Source of the DNA: Streptomyces sp. WMMB 322 | GTDB taxonomy: Bacteria; Actinomycetota; Actinomycetes; Streptomycetales; Streptomycetaceae | Direction: 5' to 3' | Assembly: GCF_900090145.1 (NCBI RefSeq) | Contig: NZ_FMHI01000003.1 | Location: 246,458 to 310,457, forward strand | Length of the DNA stretch: 64,000 nt | In this document: positions 43,568 to 52,050 of the stretch, in pieces | How the letters are laid out: each line of letters starts with the position of its first letter | How positions within the stretch are numbered: position 1 is the first letter of the stretch | Program-made: the position numbers and the translations under genes | The notes under the pieces: generated by a model | What the model saw: the letters and a program-made list of their open reading frames with translations, nothing else | The model's database searches: none | Told to the model about the DNA's origin: nothing

Positions 43568-44908
43568 GTGAGCGTTCCAAAGAGCCATCAGGACTCGACG
43601 AACGGCCCGGCGACGACCCGCAAGCTGGCCGCACGGCGGCGCCGAGAGATCGTTTCGGTGCTGCTGTTCAGCGGAGGTCCCATCTTCGAGAGCTCCATAC
43701 CGCTCTCCGTCTTCGGCATCGACCGCCAGGACGCCGGGGTACCCCGCTATCGGCTTCTGGTGTGTGCGGGGGAGGACGGGCCGCTGCGTACGACCGGCGG
43801 GCTCCAACTGAGCGCTCCCTACGGGCTGGACGCACTCTCGCGCGCCGGCACCGTCGTCGTCCCCGCGTGGCGGTCGATCACCCAGCCGCCGCCCGCCGCC
43901 GCCCTGGACGCCCTGCGCAGGGCGCACGAGGAAGGAGCACGCCTGGTCGGGCTGTGCACCGGAGCCTTCGTGCTCGCCGCCGCAGGTCTGCTGGACGGAC
44001 GTCCAGCCACGACCCACTGGATGTACGCGCCGACGCTCGCCAAGCGCTACCCGTCCGTCCACGTCGACCCGCGCGAACTCTTCGTCGACGACGGCGACAT
44101 CCTCACCTCCGCCGGCACCGCCGCCGGCATCGACCTGTGCCTGCACGTCGTACGCACCGACCACGGCTCGGAAGCGGCCGGTGCCCTCGCCCGGCGGCTC
44201 GTGGTGCCTCCGCGCCGCGGCAACGGCGCCGAGAGCGGAGCCGGTTCACGGCATCTGGACCGGTCTTTACCCGAGGAGATGGGTGCCGACCCGCTCGCCG
44301 AGGTCGTCGCGTGGGCACTGGAGCACCTTCACGAGCAGTTCGACGTGGAGACGCTGGCCGCGCGCGCCTACATGTCCCGGCGGACCTTCGACCGGCGCTT
44401 CCGCTCCCTGACGGGCAGCGCACCCCTGCAATGGCTGATCACGCAGCGCGTCCTCCAGGCGCAGCGGCTGCTGGAGACCTCCGACTACTCGGTCGACGAG
44501 GTCGCCGGACGCTGCGGCTTCCGCTCCCCCGTCGCGCTGCGCGGCCACTTCCGGCGGCAGCTCGGCTCGTCGCCGGCCGCGTACCGGGCGGCCTACCGCA
44601 TCCGGCGGCCCGAGAGCGGCAACGGGGGCAGCGGCCACGGCGGCGACGAAGGAGGAACGGGCAGCGGAGAAGGGGGCGGACGCGGCGCTGCCACGGCGCA
44701 CCAGAACGACACGGCGGTCCCGGGCGGCATGGGGAACTCGGCGGGCGGCCATCACGGCATGCTCCATGCGGCGAACCACTATGCGGCACGCGATCTGCGC
44801 GACGCCTCCCGCGTTCACCGCGACTCCCCGCAGGAGGGCTCGGACCCGGGCAAGCCCGAATCGGACGCCTGGGCCCCCAGGGTGCCCGGGCAGCGGGGCC
44901 GTGGCTGA
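43568..44908 (+). CDS. adpA: AdpA, AraC-family global activator of development
   Basis: A 446-residue AdpA. The N-terminal ThiJ/PfpI-like dimerisation domain spans about 25-200 (IVSVLLFSGGPIFESSIPLSVFG, LVGLCTGAFVLAAAGLLDG). The AraC DNA-binding domain spans about 245-345 (FDVETLAARAYMSRRTFDRRF and YSVDEVAGRCGFRSPVALR). Codon 234 (44267-44269), in the linker, is TTA, so translation needs the bldA tRNA, as in other AdpA genes. It activates hundreds of genes for aerial growth and antibiotics. The Gly/His-rich C-terminal 100 residues are variable. Start GTG at 43568 follows GAGGGGGG. Confidence 0.97.
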   Translation: MSVPKSHQDSTNGPATTRKLAARRRREIVSVLLFSGGPIFESSIPLSVFGIDRQDAGVPRYRLLVCAGEDGPLRTTGGLQLSAPYGLDALSRAGTVVVPAWRSITQPPPAAALDALRRAHEEGARLVGLCTGAFVLAAAGLLDGRPATTHWMYAPTLAKRYPSVHVDPRELFVDDGDILTSAGTAAGIDLCLHVVRTDHGSEAAGALARRLVVPPRRGNGAESGAGSRHLDRSLPEEMGADPLAEVVAWALEHLHEQFDVETLAARAYMSRRTFDRRFRSLTGSAPLQWLITQRVLQAQRLLETSDYSVDEVAGRCGFRSPVALRGHFRRQLGSSPAAYRAAYRIRRPESGNGGSGHGGDEGGTGSGEGGGRGAATAHQNDTAVPGGMGNSAGGHHGMLHAANHYAARDLRDASRVHRDSPQEGSDPGKPESDAWAPRVPGQRGRG

Positions 44909-44932
44909 CGGTGGGGACGTAGGGTGAAACGC

Positions 44933-45535
44933 ATGAATGACCGCATGGTGTGGATCGACTGCGAGATGACGGGCCTCTCGCTGTCCGACGACGCGCTCGT
45001 GGAGGTGGCCGCTTTGGTCACCGACTCCGAGCTGAACGTACTCGGTGAAGGCGTGGACGTCGTCATCCGCCCTCCGGCACAGGCGCTGGCCTCGATGCCG
45101 GAGATCGTCCGTGAGATGCACACCGCCTCGGGCCTCCTCGACGAGCTGGACGACGGGACGACCCTTGCCGACGCGGAGGCGCAGGTCCTGGAGTACGTGC
45201 GCAAGTACGCGCCGGAGGCGGGCAGGGCCCCGCTGTGCGGCAACTCGGTCGCCACCGACCGCGGCTTCCTCGCCCGCGACATGGCCGATCTGGAGGCCCA
45301 CCTCCACTACCGCATCGTCGACGTGTCCTCCATAAAGGAGCTGGCACGCCGCTGGTACCCGCGGGCGTACTTCAACAGCCCGCCGAAGAACGGCAACCAC
45401 CGCGCCCTCGCGGACATCCGCGAGTCGATCGCGGAGCTGCGCTACTACCGGGAGGCGGTCTTCGTACCCCCGCCCGGCCCGGACGCGGACAGCGCGAAGA
45501 AGATCGCGGCCAAGCACGTGGTGCCGCCCGTTTAG
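44933..45535 (+). CDS. ornA: Oligoribonuclease
   Basis: A 200-residue 3'-5' exonuclease of the DEDDh family. The metal-binding residues are in VWIDCEMTGL (Asp, Glu), NSVATDRGFLA (Asp) and GNHRALADIRESIAELRYYR (His, Asp). It degrades 2-5-nt RNAs and pGpG, thereby helping c-di-GMP turnover; loss impairs Streptomyces growth and sporulation. ATG 44933 fits the known 200-residue length; a GTG nine bases upstream is possible. It follows adpA at 24 bases, an arrangement conserved in the genus. Confidence 0.96.
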   Translation: MNDRMVWIDCEMTGLSLSDDALVEVAALVTDSELNVLGEGVDVVIRPPAQALASMPEIVREMHTASGLLDELDDGTTLADAEAQVLEYVRKYAPEAGRAPLCGNSVATDRGFLARDMADLEAHLHYRIVDVSSIKELARRWYPRAYFNSPPKNGNHRALADIRESIAELRYYREAVFVPPPGPDADSAKKIAAKHVVPPV

Positions 45536-45668
45536 GGGCGGCGGCACGTCGGCGGCATAAGCGCCGTGCGGTCTCCCGGGGCCGTCGCACCGCCAGGAAC
45601 CCGTACGCGAGCACCCTGACGCACCCTGTACACTCTTTCTCGGCCGGAGGGAAGAGCGAGCCGGTCGT

Positions 45669-45742
45669 GGTGGATGTAGCTCAGCTGGTAGAGCACCTGG
45701 TTGTGGTCCAGGATGTCGCGGGTTCAAGTCCCGTCATTCACC
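45669..45742 (+). tRNA. tRNA-His (GUG)
   Basis: Full cloverleaf: acceptor GTGGATG pairs with CATTCAC, D-arm TAGCTCAGCTGGTAGAGC, anticodon loop with GTG, T-arm GCGGGTTCAAGTCCCG. The encoded G at 45669 can pair with discriminator C45742 to give the G-1:C73 pair that marks tRNA-His. CCA is not encoded. A perfect terminator follows. Confidence 0.97.
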
Positions 45743-45752
45743 CTGCAGGATC

Positions 45753-45793
45753 AAGCCCCTGACCTGGGGAAACTCGGGTCAGGGGCTTTTTCT
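45753..45793 (+). terminator. Intrinsic terminator of tRNA-His
   Basis: AAGCCCCTGACC pairs with GGTCAGGGGCTT, closed by a loop with GGGGAAACTC and followed by TTTTTCTT: a classical stem plus T-tract, 11 bases after the tRNA. Confidence 0.95.
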
Positions 45794-46074
45794 TCGCCGG
45801 GTTCGGTAACACCGGGGGAACCGACCACGGGAGCTTCGCCCTCTTCGGTCGCGGCGGACGGTGCGCGGCGGCAGCGCGCGGAGGGCCGTACGCGCGGGCG
45901 CGCGCGAGCAGGGTGGACGCGCGGGCTCCGCCGTACCGGACGGTCCCGGGACAGGACGCATGCGGCGAGGCCCCGCCGGCTTCTGCGGCGAGGCCTCGCT
46001 CGTGACTGCGTCGCCGTCAGGCGGCGTACCAAGTCACGTCGGTGACCTGTACGACAACCCCGGAAGGCCTGCGG
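45794..46074. other. Intergenic region, no gene seen
   Basis: About 280 bases between the tRNA terminator and the end of the surface-protein gene. No credible frame. A stretch with CGAGGCCCCGCCGG...CGGCGAGGCCTCG near 45966-46000 forms an imperfect hairpin that may terminate the minus-strand gene. Confidence 0.5.
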
Positions 46075-46506
46075 TCAGCTTTCGGCGCGGCGCCTGCGCG
46101 TGGCGACGAGCACCACCGCACCCGCCGCGAGCACCAGCCCGCCCCCGGCGGCGATGTACGGAGTGGCGCTGCTGCCGCCGGTCTCCGCCAGGTCCCCGCC
46201 GGTCTTGGCGGGGGTCTCGCCCGCCGCGTCCCCGGTGCCCGTGCCGGACTCGTCGCCCTTGTCGCGGTCCTTGGCGGGCACGAAGCCGGCCGGCGGCTTG
46301 TCGCAGCCGATGCCGTCGCCGTCGCGGTCGAGGTGCCTGCCGTAGTGCGAGTCGCCCTCGGCGATGTTCGAGTACCCGGCGTCGTAGGCGGCGGTGCAGT
46401 TCTTGAAGGGGTGCCCGCCGTCGTGTGCGAGAGCGGCGGTCGGGGCGAGCGCCATCCCCAGGGCGGCAGCCGTGACGACCGCGGTGGCCGATGTGCGGAT
46501 CTTCAT
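46075..46506 (-). CDS. Excalibur-domain surface protein with LAETG sorting signal
   Basis: A 143-residue secreted protein. The signal peptide (TAVVTAAALGMALAPTAALA) is followed by an Excalibur calcium-binding motif, FKNCTAAYDAGYSNIAEG and DRDGDGIGCD, with paired Cys and a DxDxDG loop. A Pro/Thr/Asp-rich linker leads to LAETG, a hydrophobic segment (AAGGGLVLAAGAVVLVA) and RRRR: a C-terminal sorting signal of the LAxTG kind used by class E sortases of Streptomyces (as for long chaplins). It is likely anchored to the wall. No sortase gene lies nearby. Confidence 0.9.
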   Translation of the reverse strand: MKIRTSATAVVTAAALGMALAPTAALAHDGGHPFKNCTAAYDAGYSNIAEGDSHYGRHLDRDGDGIGCDKPPAGFVPAKDRDKGDESGTGTGDAAGETPAKTGGDLAETGGSSATPYIAAGGGLVLAAGAVVLVATRRRRAES

Positions 46507-47051
46507 GATTCTCCGTGTGCGGATCGTGTGTACGGGGGGTGGCGATGATGTGACTCATCACCCTGGTGACTGGTTGTACGGCATCCCGGATGTGTTGCGG
46601 GATGTCAGTAATTGGTGACGTCTGTTCAACTCCCCGACGACTGAGGAGGTTTCGGGACCCACGGCCGTCGGCGCCCTCCTGCCCGCTGCGCTTCTCGACG
46701 GCGGCCGTGCGGCACGGTTCGCCCTCCTTGACCGAGGTCCTCGCCTCGGAAGCCCGGGCCGGAGCCTTTCGTGCGCGGGGCCGGACCCGGACTCCGCGCG
46801 ACGGCGCCGAGAACTCCGTCCCGGACGGATGTCCGGCCGAGACGGGTCCGAGGAGAGCCGCGCACGCTCGCGGGGCGCCGTGAGCAGCGAATCCGGCGGT
46901 GCGGGGCCGGGTTCGCGTGTGCGGAGCGCGGACGGGTACAGCCGCCTGGGTGAGCGGTGCCGCCGCTGGGGATGCGGTGGCCGCGGGGCGGACCGAGCCT
47001 GGTGGGAACGGACTGCGGTCCGGTGCGGCCCAGGGAGAGGACTCGATATCC
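46507..47051. other. Divergent region between surface protein and membrane protein genes
   Basis: About 545 bases. Frames here are uninterrupted only by base composition and have no domain. The inverted repeat CATCCCG (46582-46588) and CGGGATG (46598-46604) lies about 80 bases upstream of the surface-protein start and could be a binding site. AGGGAGAGG precedes the gene at 47052. Confidence 0.5.
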
Positions 47052-47840
47052 ATGGCAGGTCCACACGACCCGAACGGCCCTCAGGACCCTCGCAGCCCGC
47101 ACGGCCGGCGCCGCCGGGAAGGGCGGCCCGGCCCGTCGGGGCGGCCCGGCGAGCCCGGACCGTCCGGCCGGCCCGACCGCCCCGACCGCCCCGGGCAGTC
47201 CGCGCAGCCTGACCGCGAAGGCCAGGATCAGGAGCCCGGACCGTACACCGGCCGCGGGCAGGACCCCCCTTTCGAGGCCTTCGACCCCACCGGGGGCTAC
47301 TACGGTCCTGCGGCCCGCTATCCCGACCCGTACCGGGATCCCGGGACGTACGTACCCGAGAAACGGACGAACGGCTTCGACCACGACCGTCCCCCCGGCG
47401 GCCGCCGGCGCGTCAGCTTTGTGCGGCTGTGGGCGGGCGGCGTCCTCGTCGCGCTGGTGGCCGCGCTCGCGTCGGCCGTCGCGTTGCTGCTCGTACGCGG
47501 TGTGCTGGACATCCCCGTCTTCGCGCCCGAGCAGGACAGCACGATGGAACTGACCTCCACGGGACAGCTCGCACTGGGTGCGGCGCTCGCAGCCCTCGCG
47601 GCCACCGCCGTGCTAAATCTGCTGGTGCTCGCGACGCCGCAGCCGGGGCGCTTCCTCGGGTGGATCATCGCGCTGGCCACCGCGGCCGTGATGCTGCTGC
47701 CCTTCACTTCCGATGCGAGCTGGGCGGCGAAGGCCGGCACTGCGGGCGTCTATCTGGTGATCGGTGTCGTCATCGGAACACTGCTCTCGACGGTCGCGCG
47801 AACCGCCATGGCCAACGGCACCGCCCGCAGCCGCCCATGA
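47052..47840 (+). CDS. Four-helix integral membrane protein (DUF6069-like)
   Basis: A 262-residue protein. The first 120 residues are disordered and rich in Pro, Gly, Arg and Asp. Four hydrophobic segments follow: LWAGGVLVALVAALASAVAL, LALGAALAALAATAVLNLLV, LGWIIALATAAVMLLPF and AGVYLVIGVVIGTLLSTVA. The four-helix pattern resembles the DUF6069 family, whose role is unknown. I chose ATG 47052, after AGGGAGAGG. A hairpin terminator follows at 47919. Confidence 0.82.
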   Translation: MAGPHDPNGPQDPRSPHGRRRREGRPGPSGRPGEPGPSGRPDRPDRPGQSAQPDREGQDQEPGPYTGRGQDPPFEAFDPTGGYYGPAARYPDPYRDPGTYVPEKRTNGFDHDRPPGGRRRVSFVRLWAGGVLVALVAALASAVALLLVRGVLDIPVFAPEQDSTMELTSTGQLALGAALAALAATAVLNLLVLATPQPGRFLGWIIALATAAVMLLPFTSDASWAAKAGTAGVYLVIGVVIGTLLSTVARTAMANGTARSRP

Positions 47841-47918
47841 GGGAGTGACCGGGGCCGGCGAGCGGCCCTGGGCAGCGAACCGCAGGGGCGCGGGGCATCG
47901 AGCCGCTGGAACGTGGCA

Positions 47919-47953
47919 AGGCCCTCACCGGGACGCTTCTCCGGTGAGGGCCT
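47919..47953. terminator. Bidirectional terminator hairpin
   Basis: AGGCCCTCACCGG and CCGGTGAGGGCCT form a perfect 13-bp stem with a nine-base loop, between the convergent membrane-protein and M23-peptidase genes. Confidence 0.85.
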
Positions 47954-47982
47954 CATGCTGGCCCGGCGGGACGCCTCGCTGA

Positions 47983-48591
47983 CTAGGCGATACGGACTCC
48001 GTGCCGGGCCAGGTAGTTGACGGGGTCCACCTCGGTCCCGTAGCCCCGTTCCTGGCGTACCTCGAAGTGCAGATGAGGGCCGGTCGAGCGGCCGCTGTTG
48101 CCGGATTCACCGAGCACGGTGTTCGCGCGGACGACGCGCCCCGGCCGTACGGTGACCTTCGAGAGGTGTGCGAAGAGGACGTGCTTCCCGTCCTTCATGT
48201 GAACGATCACGGCTGTGCCGTATGAGCCGGCCTCCCCGGCGAGTTCCACCCTGCCGGTGCCGACGGACCGCACGGGGGTGCCCACGGGGGCGGCGAAGTC
48301 GACGCCTGTGTGGTGGCCCGCCGCCCACCCTCCGGGGACTCCCCACCGTGCGGATATGCGGGCGGACTTCGTTATGGGACGTGCATAGGAGTGCGCCGCC
48401 CGGCTGAGCTCATGGCGCTCGTGTCCCGGGCTCTCCTTGCGCCCGACGCCGTCGGACGCCGGTGCCAGGTCGTGGGGCCGGCTGTTGACCGACGCCGAAC
48501 CGGCGAAGCCGCATATGGATACGGCTGCTGCGAGCCCGCCGGTCACTATTCTCCGGACGATTCCCGACTCACGCCGCGTATCAGGTGTCAT
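47983..48591 (-). CDS. Secreted M23-family peptidase
   Basis: A 202-residue protein with an N-terminal hydrophobic signal or anchor (IVTGGLAAAVSICGFAGSASV) and a C-terminal LytM/M23 domain. Zn ligands are visible: HHTGVDFAAPVGTPV (His, Asp) and GPHLHFEVR (HxH). Such enzymes cleave peptidoglycan cross-links; the complete motif suggests activity. ATG 48591 is used, though a TTG four codons upstream is possible. It stands alone, ending near a strong terminator. Confidence 0.9.
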   Translation of the reverse strand: MTPDTRRESGIVRRIVTGGLAAAVSICGFAGSASVNSRPHDLAPASDGVGRKESPGHERHELSRAAHSYARPITKSARISARWGVPGGWAAGHHTGVDFAAPVGTPVRSVGTGRVELAGEAGSYGTAVIVHMKDGKHVLFAHLSKVTVRPGRVVRANTVLGESGNSGRSTGPHLHFEVRQERGYGTEVDPVNYLARHGVRIA

Positions 48592-48993
48592 ACCTGGCAG
48601 CAAAGGTCACCGGCTGTGCGCCCGCACGCGGGAGTTGTCCGGAGGGGTGACGATCTCGCCGCTCCGTCACCCTTTGGGGCGAGGTCACGGTGGCGGCGGG
48701 GATACCCGCGCCCGCGCCGCGGCGAGCGGCTGCCGGCCGGCTCGCCCGCCTCCCGTGACGGCCGCGTCCAGTGACGGTTGCGCCCGCATGACGGCCGCGT
48801 CGCGTGACGGCCGCCTTCCCTGACTGCCACGTCCCGTGACGGAAGGGCTCGGTGCCCGGCGGCGGGTGCTGGACCGGGAGAGGCGGGCCCGGCGAAGAAA
48901 GGGTGGGGCGCAGCGGGGTGTGGGGGGGGGGAAGGAGCTGCGCCCCACCCTGGTCCGGGGGGCCGGCTGCCGGGGCGGCCGGCCTCTGGGACG
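48592..48993. other. Intergenic region with repeats, no gene
   Basis: About 400 bases between the M23 peptidase start and the end of the chitinase gene. It includes six diverged 16-bp repeats (own entry) and a run of ten G (48923-48932). No gene is seen. Confidence 0.55.
48755..48842. repeat. About 16-bp degenerate tandem repeat, six copies
   Basis: GTGACGGCCGCGTCC-like units recur with starts near 48755, 48771, 48788, 48804, 48820 and 48836, a regular 16-17-bp spacing. The array is in the 3' flank of the chitinase gene. Confidence 0.75.
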
Positions 48994-50049
48994 TCAGCCG
49001 GTGAAGGCCTCGGCGAAGTCGTCCGCGCCCTGCTCGATGCTCGAACAGGTCGGGTCCGCCTGGTCCTTGGGGCCTCCGGGACATGCCTTGTCCCTGGTGG
49101 CGGACCACATCGACAGCCAGCCCAGGTTCTTCTCGTCCGCGAACTTCTTCACTTCGACCGCGTCGTCCGGCTTGAAGATCTCGACGTTGACGTCGTTGAC
49201 GCCGATCATCGGCGTGACGGCGACGGTCTTCCACGCCTCGGCGTCGTCGTCGATGCCCAGCGCCGACTTGATCTGCTTCTGCGTGGCGGTGGCGGCGTCG
49301 ATGGCGTACTTGCCCATGTCTCCGTCGTAGGACGGTCCGTAGTCCATGGCCATGATGTTGACCGCCGAGACCTTTACGCCGTTCTTCTTGGCGTTCTCGA
49401 GCAGGCCGGTGCCGTCCTGTGTCAGCCCCTCGGGGAGCACGGGCAGAGTGAAGGAGACGTCCAGGTCCTTGTGCTTCTTCTGGAGTTGGGCGATCGCCTG
49501 GGCGCGCCGGGTGTTGGCTTCGGTGTCGGGGAGCGCCGCACCCTCGATGTCGAAGTCGGCCTTCTTCAGGGCGAACGCCTCGATGACCTTGCCGTAGGCC
49601 TCGGCCAGTTCGTCTGCCGAGCCGCAGGCGAGGCCCAGCTCGGAACCGGCCGCACCGCCGAAGGAGACCCGCACGTCTCCGCCCTTGGCCCGGAAGTCCT
49701 CGATCTGCTTCGCCACGGCGTTGGAACCGATGTCCTCGGTCCCGCCCCACTTGGGGGTGCAGCCGCCGCCGGAGGTGATGAAGGCCAGGTTGAACTCCTT
49801 CACACCCGTCTTCTCCGAGCTCTTGAGGAGGTCGAAGGAGGGCTGGAGCGAGGTGTCGACGTACGGTGCGAAGCCGCCGGCCGCCGAGGGCTTCGCCTTC
49901 TTTCCGCCGCCCTGGTGCTCCTCGCCGGCGCTCGCGTTCCCGGCGAACGCGAAGGCCGAGCCGGCGACGGCGGCAGCGGCTGCGACAGCCGCAGCGAGCT
50001 TCACTTTCCGGCTGGTCCGAGGGGGCTGTGCCTCATGGTTGTCCGTCAT
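48994..50049 (-). CDS. Secreted GH18 chitinase-like protein
   Basis: A 351-residue protein. The signal peptide VKLAAAVAAAAAVAGSAFAFAGNASA is followed by a short Lys/Gly linker and one GH18 domain starting FAPYVDTSLQPSFDLLK. The catalytic DxDxE motif is in KADFDIEGAAL (ending Glu is the acid); VRVSFGGAAGSELGLAC and NIMAMDYGPSYDGDMG are matching barrel strands. It probably hydrolyses chitin or chitooligosaccharides, working with the hexosaminidase gene in this window. No chitin-binding module is present. I did not find a clear DasR site upstream. Confidence 0.9.
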   Translation of the reverse strand: MTDNHEAQPPRTSRKVKLAAAVAAAAAVAGSAFAFAGNASAGEEHQGGGKKAKPSAAGGFAPYVDTSLQPSFDLLKSSEKTGVKEFNLAFITSGGGCTPKWGGTEDIGSNAVAKQIEDFRAKGGDVRVSFGGAAGSELGLACGSADELAEAYGKVIEAFALKKADFDIEGAALPDTEANTRRAQAIAQLQKKHKDLDVSFTLPVLPEGLTQDGTGLLENAKKNGVKVSAVNIMAMDYGPSYDGDMGKYAIDAATATQKQIKSALGIDDDAEAWKTVAVTPMIGVNDVNVEIFKPDDAVEVKKFADEKNLGWLSMWSATRDKACPGGPKDQADPTCSSIEQGADDFAEAFTG

Positions 50050-50555
50050 CGTGGGGGTGCCTCGTCTGGGTGGGGGGTGGTGCCGACGAGTAGCAAGCTA
50101 GCCGTGCCGAGTCGGACAATTCCCTTGTTACGGACGGGAGTTGAATAACTTAGGGCGCGCTTAAGGGGCGGGAATGGTCCGGTTAGGGAAAGGCCCGGCG
50201 CCCCTCGTGCGAAGAGGAGTCTCCGGGCACGGAGCACCCTGCGGAGGCCGCGCCAAGGGCCGCGCACGAGGGCGCCGCGCCGCGCCTGGCGAAGTAAGCG
50301 TTTCCTCACATCAGTTGGGACGAAGAGCGGGGATGAAGGGCGGCGGCTGCAGGGGGACGGAGAGGTGGTGTCGGTCGTCACCGGCAGGGCCGTCGACGGA
50401 GGCCCACCGGCGCCGAGTTCGCGTGCGGTACGCCGGCCCCGTGCGGCCGCGCACCGGCGGGCGGAATTCACCGTGCGGTGTGCGCCGCACACCGGGCGAC
50501 GGCACACACCGTGCGGCGGCAGGCAACGCGCACCGTAGAACGCGCCGTGCCGCCC
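50050..50555. other. Promoter region and 3' end region, no gene
   Basis: About 500 bases between the chitinase start and the histidine-kinase stop. It holds the hairpin at 50476-50494 and no credible gene. Confidence 0.55.
50476..50494 (-). terminator. Hairpin after the histidine kinase gene
   Basis: CGGTGTGCG and CGCACACCG are perfect arms separated by one base (realistic loop 3-5), 62 bases beyond the kinase stop. Confidence 0.5.
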
Positions 50556-52034
50556 TCAGGCGCGGCGCAGCGGAAAGCGTGAGCGGCGCTCCCGTTCGGA
50601 GCGCCGGCGGCCGCGCCCCCGGCGCTCCGCATCGCCGCCGTCCAGCGTCAGCCAGACGCGTATCTCGGTGCCGCCCAGCACGGACGGGCCGACGCGCACA
50701 TCGCCGCCCGTCGACTCCGCGACCCTCTTCACGATGTCCAGGCCGAGCCCCGTCGACCCGGGCTTGCCGTCGCCGTGGCCACGCCGGAGGGCGGCGTCCG
50801 GGTCGGCTATGCCGGGGCCGGCGTCCGAGACGAGCACGATCACCGAGTTGCTCGCGGGGCCGCCGTGGTGAACGTCCACGGAGAACGCCGTGCCGACCGG
50901 CGTGTGCCGGAAGACGTTGCCGAGCATCGCGTCGAGCGCCGCGGCGAGTTCGGCCCGGGCGACGGGCACCCGGACCGGACGGTCGACGCCCGCCAGCCGT
51001 GCCTCGCGGCCCTCGTCCTCGGCGAGGGCCGACCAGAACGACATGCGCTCACGTATCACTTCTGCCGCGTCGCAGGCCGAGGCCTCCATGTTGCCCGTCG
51101 TCTGCGCGCGTTGCTCGCGCTGTTCGCGCGCCGTGCTGATGATGTGGTCGACCTCGCTCTCCAGCTTGGCGACGGCTTCACGCGTGTGTTCGGCGGCGTC
51201 GCCGTCGCCGAGCGAGGCGGCGTTGAGGCGCAGCACGGTCAGCGGCGTGCGCAGCCGGTGCGACAGGTCGGCCGCCAGCTCCCTCTCGTTGGCGAGGAGT
51301 TGCACAACCTGGTCCGCCATGGCGTTGAACGCGGCGGCCGCGGAGCGCAGTTCGCTCGGCCCGTCCTCCGGTACCCGCACTCCGAGCTTGCCCTCCCCCA
51401 GGGAGTGCGCCGCGGCCGCCAGGCGCCCCGCCGGCCGCACCATCAGCGTCCCCAGCCGGTCGGCGACGGCCACCGAGCCGAGGATGAGTGCGATGCCGAC
51501 GCCCGCGAGGATCAGCCACGATGTGGTGACGTTGTGGGTCACCTCGTCGTTCGGGATGAAGACCTCGACGACGGCGAACTCGCCACTGGCGACGGCCGTG
51601 GGCCGCAGCAGCGTGTAGCCGCCCGCCACCTTGACCGTGGAGGCGCGGCCCTGGCGGCGGGCGGTCGCCAGCTGCTCGTCCGTGGCGCGCTGCCGGCCCA
51701 CCTCGACGGCCGCTGCGGCGCCGGTCCCGCGCCCGGCCTGGGAACTTCCGGACCCCGACGGCCCGGAGGACGCCGACGGCGATCCGGAGGACTGCGGCAC
51801 ATGCACGGCGAGCCGGCCTTCACCGCCGGCTTCCGTGCTGACGACTGCCTTCTCGAGCTGCTGCCGGTCCGTCGTGATCGCCAGTACCGGGCCGACGGTG
51901 GCGGCCTGCCGCTCCGCGTTGGAGAACGCCCGGTCCCGCGCGGTCTCCTTCACCACGAGCCCGAGGGGCACGGCGAAGGCGATCACCACCATGACTGTCA
52001 CGGCGAGGCACACCTTCACAAGCGCCCATCTCAT
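50556..52034 (-). CDS. Sensor histidine kinase of an OmpR-type two-component system
   Basis: A 492-residue kinase. Transmembrane helix 1 (about 8-28) and helix 2 (about 171-193) flank a sensor domain with a Ser/Gly/Pro stretch. A HAMP region follows, then the phospho-acceptor His in LAADLSHRLRTPLTVLRLNA (H-box), the N-box DAMLGNVFRHTP, G1 VSDAGPGIAD and G2 GSTGLGLDIVKR. The signal is unknown. It is 16 bases downstream of its response-regulator gene. The basic C-terminal tail (RRGRGRRRSERERRS) is unusual. Confidence 0.92.
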   Translation of the reverse strand: MRWALVKVCLAVTVMVVIAFAVPLGLVVKETARDRAFSNAERQAATVGPVLAITTDRQQLEKAVVSTEAGGEGRLAVHVPQSSGSPSASSGPSGSGSSQAGRGTGAAAAVEVGRQRATDEQLATARRQGRASTVKVAGGYTLLRPTAVASGEFAVVEVFIPNDEVTHNVTTSWLILAGVGIALILGSVAVADRLGTLMVRPAGRLAAAAHSLGEGKLGVRVPEDGPSELRSAAAAFNAMADQVVQLLANERELAADLSHRLRTPLTVLRLNAASLGDGDAAEHTREAVAKLESEVDHIISTAREQREQRAQTTGNMEASACDAAEVIRERMSFWSALAEDEGREARLAGVDRPVRVPVARAELAAALDAMLGNVFRHTPVGTAFSVDVHHGGPASNSVIVLVSDAGPGIADPDAALRRGHGDGKPGSTGLGLDIVKRVAESTGGDVRVGPSVLGGTEIRVWLTLDGGDAERRGRGRRRSERERRSRFPLRRA

Positions 52035-52050
52035 GCCCGTATTTCCCTTC

